Assembly (NCBI GenBank): GCA_037446165.1
Contig: JBBIJC010000007.1
Span: 1 to 44,656, forward strand
Length of the DNA: 44,656 nucleotides
From: Parasulfuritortus sp037446165
GTDB taxonomy: Bacteria > Pseudomonadota > Gammaproteobacteria > Burkholderiales > Thiobacillaceae
Direction of reading: 5' to 3'
Part shown: positions 42,398-44,656 of the stretch, piece by piece
Layout: each line of letters opens with the position of its first letter
How positions within the stretch are numbered: the first letter of the stretch is position 1
Notes under the pieces: generated by a model
Told to the model about the DNA's origin: nothing
The model's database searches: none
Seen by the model: the letters and a program-made list of their open reading frames with translations, nothing else
Made by a program: the position numbers and the translations under genes

Positions 42398-44656
42398 TGG
42401 ATGCCCCGCGCACACGGGTTGAAATCGAGGCTTTGCTCGATATCTGGCTGGAAACCGAATTCACCTTCCACCAGGTCGGACCCATGGCCCGCGAGCTATG
42501 TCGGCTGCAACGGGCTGACCAGGACTTCATCCTGGACTGGATCAAACGGGTAGCGACCACCCACATCACCCTGGCCCACCGGTTCGGCAAGCAGGCCCCG
42601 GACATGCTCCGGCGCATGGACCGGCGTGCCATCGAGGCCTGGGCCGTACACCTGTGCGACGTGTACGACCGGGCCGGCATGTATGCTGCCCTCGATGTCG
42701 TGGCCAAGGCCGGCAGTTTCATGCAGCACCGGCACGAACACGCCGCTGGCGCGCTGTTCGAGGATTCGGCGCCCATCCTGGGCAATTTTGTCCATGGTCT
42801 TGCCGGTCGCCGACTCAAGGTCGAGCAAGGCGACGCCGCCTGGACCGACGGCGAAAAGATCGTCCTGCCGGCCATCGTCGCCGCACTGGAAAGCCGCCCC
42901 GACAACTTCAAGCTGACCAAGGCCATGGTCGCTCTGCTCTGGGCCCAGACCCGCTTTGGCAGTCTGCGGCTGGATCTCGGAGCTGTATTCGCCGATTACC
43001 CGGACCCAGTCCGTGCCCTGGCCCAGTTCCATGGCCTGGAAACCCTGCGTCTGACTGCCCGGCTGGCACGCGAACTGCCGGGACTGCACCGGGATATGCT
43101 CAGGCTGGGCCGGGAACTCGGCGACCGCCTGGCCGAGGGCTGGGCTGACCTGGTGGCCAAGCTGAACGACCGGTCCGAAGTGGAAGACAGCCTGGCCTTG
43201 CTCGATACGGCCTATGCGCTGCCGGATTTTCTGCCCTTCTGCTACCAGGGCAGGCTAAATCCGGAGGCGGTCACGACTGCCCGCGCCGCTCGCCTGGAGA
43301 AGGAAAAGGCCCNNNNNNNNNNNNNNNNNNNNNNNNNNNNNNNNNNNNNNNNNNNNNNNNNNNNNNNNNNNNNNNNNNNNNNNNNNNNNNNNNNNNNNNN
43401 NNNNNNNNNNNNAATCCGGAGGCGGTCACGACTGCCCGCGCCGCTCGCCTGGAGAAGGAAAAGGCCCGGCTAAGGGTCAAACTGGCCGAGATGGCGGAGG
43501 AACAACGCCGACGCGCGCCAGCTCAGGAAACGGATGCGAAGGAAGAAGCGGAATTCGCGGTCCAGCCCGAGGAAGATCAGGGCCAGCTCGATTTCGAACT
43601 GACCCTGAACGACCTGCCCGTGGCGCCGCCCGACGATGTGAAGCAACTGCTCACCTCGATCTTCCTCGACTTCGGCGAGATCCCGCCCGAGTATCTGGTT
43701 CCGGCTGGCGACGGCGAATACGACCCCAGCCTGTATCAGGACCAGCCGACCGACCCGGACGCGGTCTGGCAAGGCACCTATCACGAGGAAGGCGCGCTGT
43801 TCTATCCCGAGTGGGATCTGGGCCGTCAGCACTACCGCAAGGACTGGTGCGTGATGCGGGAAAAGGACGTGAAGCCGGTCTACGACAACTTCCCTCGCCA
43901 GACCCTGGAAAAATACGGCACCCTGGTCAAGCAACTGCGGCATCGGTTCGAGGCCATGCGCGACGAAAACCGCTTGCTCAAGCGCCAGGCCCAGGGCGAC
44001 GAAGTCGACATCGACGCGCTGGTCGAAGCGCTGGCCGACTCGCGCGACGGCAGCGAGATGAGCGACCGTCTGTTCATGCAGACCCATCGTGCCGAACGCA
44101 ATATCGCTGTCGCCTTCATGGTCGACATGTCCGGCTCGACCAAGGGCTGGATCAACGAGGCCGAGCGCGAGGCCCTGCTGCTGCTGTGCGAGGCGCTGGA
44201 GCGGCTGGGCGACCGCTACGCCATCTACGGCTTTTCCGGGATCACCCGGAAACGCTGCGAGCTATTCCGGATCAAGACCTTTCAGGAATCCTACTCGGGC
44301 GAGGTCAGGGCGCGAATCGCGGGCATCACGCCGCAGGAATACACCCGCATGGGCTTCGCCATCCGCCACCTGAGCAAGTTGCTGACCGGCATCGAGGCCC
44401 GCACCAAGATCCTGATCACCCTGTCCGACGGCCGGCCGGACGACTATTTCGACTCCTATCGCGGCCCCTACGGCATCGAGGACACCCGCATGGCCCTGCT
44501 CGAAGCCCAGCGTGCCGGTATCCACCCGTTCTGCATCACCATCGACAAGGACGCCCGCGACTACCTGCCCCACATGTACGGCGCGGCCCGCTACGTGATC
44601 CTGGACGACGTGGCGCAGCTCCCGGCCAAGGTGGCCGACATCTACCGCAAGCTGAC
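42397..44656 (+). CDS. cbbO: CbbO/NorD-family VWA-domain protein (partial, interrupted by an N gap)
   Basis: The frame from ATG 42397 reads a helical N-terminal domain (about 305 codons) up to the N run. After the gap the same frame resumes only if the 100 N plus one 55-base duplicate are removed; then it runs open to the window end, at least 701 codons. The C-terminal part has a VWA domain with the metal site FMVDMSGSTKG and LITLSDGRPDDYFDSY, both conserved in CbbO/NorD. The VWA domain is thought to bind the target enzyme while CbbQ supplies ATP-driven force. An acidic linker lies between the two halves. The 3' end is outside the window. Confidence 0.88.
43258..43312 (+). repeat. 55-base copy left of the N gap
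   Basis: This stretch is identical to 43413-43467. It ends directly at the N run and is best explained as overlapping contig ends. Confidence 0.95.
43313..43412. other. Assembly gap (100 N)
   Basis: Exactly 100 N, the usual placeholder for a gap of unknown size. It sits inside the VWA gene and breaks its frame artificially. Confidence 0.99.
43413..43467 (+). repeat. 55-base copy right of the N gap
   Basis: This begins directly after the N run and repeats 43258-43312 base for base. Confidence 0.95.

Noticed and set aside
43258..43467. A genuine tandem repeat within the VWA gene
   Set aside because: The copies are identical, abut exactly 100 N, and break the frame unless collapsed, so an assembly artefact is far more likely.
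1..44656. CRISPR array, insertion sequence, toxin-antitoxin or phage defence system
   Set aside because: I saw no regularly spaced repeats, transposase frame or defence domain. The only mobile-element trace is the integrase stump at 16302-16718 and the REP-like repeat.

Overview
This window is chromosomal DNA of a motile, sulfur-oxidising proteobacterium. The complete sat-aprB-aprA set, followed by a CbbQ/CbbO-type pair, points to a chemolithotroph that oxidises sulfite through adenylylsulfate. Most of the gene content (AcrR/RND efflux, RNase R/RlmB, CheZ, CheV, SixA, Fur-like and FliA-like promoter sites) fits a gamma- or betaproteobacterium. I cannot name the genus from sequence alone. The DNA is mostly GC-rich, with one clearly AT-richer block at about 3.07-5.77 kb.

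Layout. (1) 1-11.6 kb, minus strand, is a flagellar filament and glycosylation region. It holds a short alphaproteobacterial-style flagellin behind a sigma-28 promoter, an unknown 203-residue protein, FlbT and FlaF, a giant multi-domain methyltransferase/glycosyltransferase gene split by a probable frameshift, a DUF2802 protein and the start of a FliK-like gene with its own sigma-28 promoter. (2) 11.66-16.03 kb, minus strand, is an overlapping rnr-rlmB-hpt-MTIP block (RNA decay, rRNA methylation, purine and methylthiopurine salvage). (3) At 16.1-16.7 kb are tRNA-Leu(CAG) with its promoter, a terminator and a truncated phage-type integrase, which I read as the scar of an integrated element. (4) 16.8-20.4 kb has an exported lipase-like hydrolase, then yebC-ruvC-UbiA-type prenyltransferase-ruvA on the minus strand. 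(5) 20.4-27.0 kb has an AcrR-type repressor, a 24-bp AcrR-like operator, and a divergent outer-membrane factor / membrane fusion protein / RND pump operon. (6) 27.0-29.3 kb has a Fur-box-preceded outer-membrane beta-barrel protein, a HAD phosphatase and an integral membrane protein. (7) 29.3-36.3 kb is a chemotaxis cluster behind a sigma-28 promoter: two tandem CheV proteins, CheY, CheZ, CheA, an EAL-HDOD protein and, convergent to them, SixA. (8) 36.3-44.66 kb is the dissimilatory sulfur block: sat, aprB, aprA, terminator, REP-like element, a YkgJ-type cysteine-cluster protein, a CbbQ/NorQ AAA+ ATPase and a CbbO/NorD VWA protein that runs off the end.

How the parts connect. Three sites matching the sigma-28 (FliA) consensus, in front of the flagellin, the FliK-like gene and the cheV operon, suggest that filament and chemotaxis are expressed together as late flagellar genes. 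Sat and AprBA carry out the energy-conserving step from sulfite to sulfate, and the YkgJ/CbbQ/CbbO trio next door could be maturation or activation factors for a metalloenzyme or RuBisCO.

Two places need care. A one-base frame change in a five-base homopolymer at 6722-6726 splits what looks like one 2608-residue protein. A 100-base run of N at 43313-43412 is flanked by identical 55-base copies, and collapsing them restores one uninterrupted CbbO frame, so this is an assembly join rather than biology.
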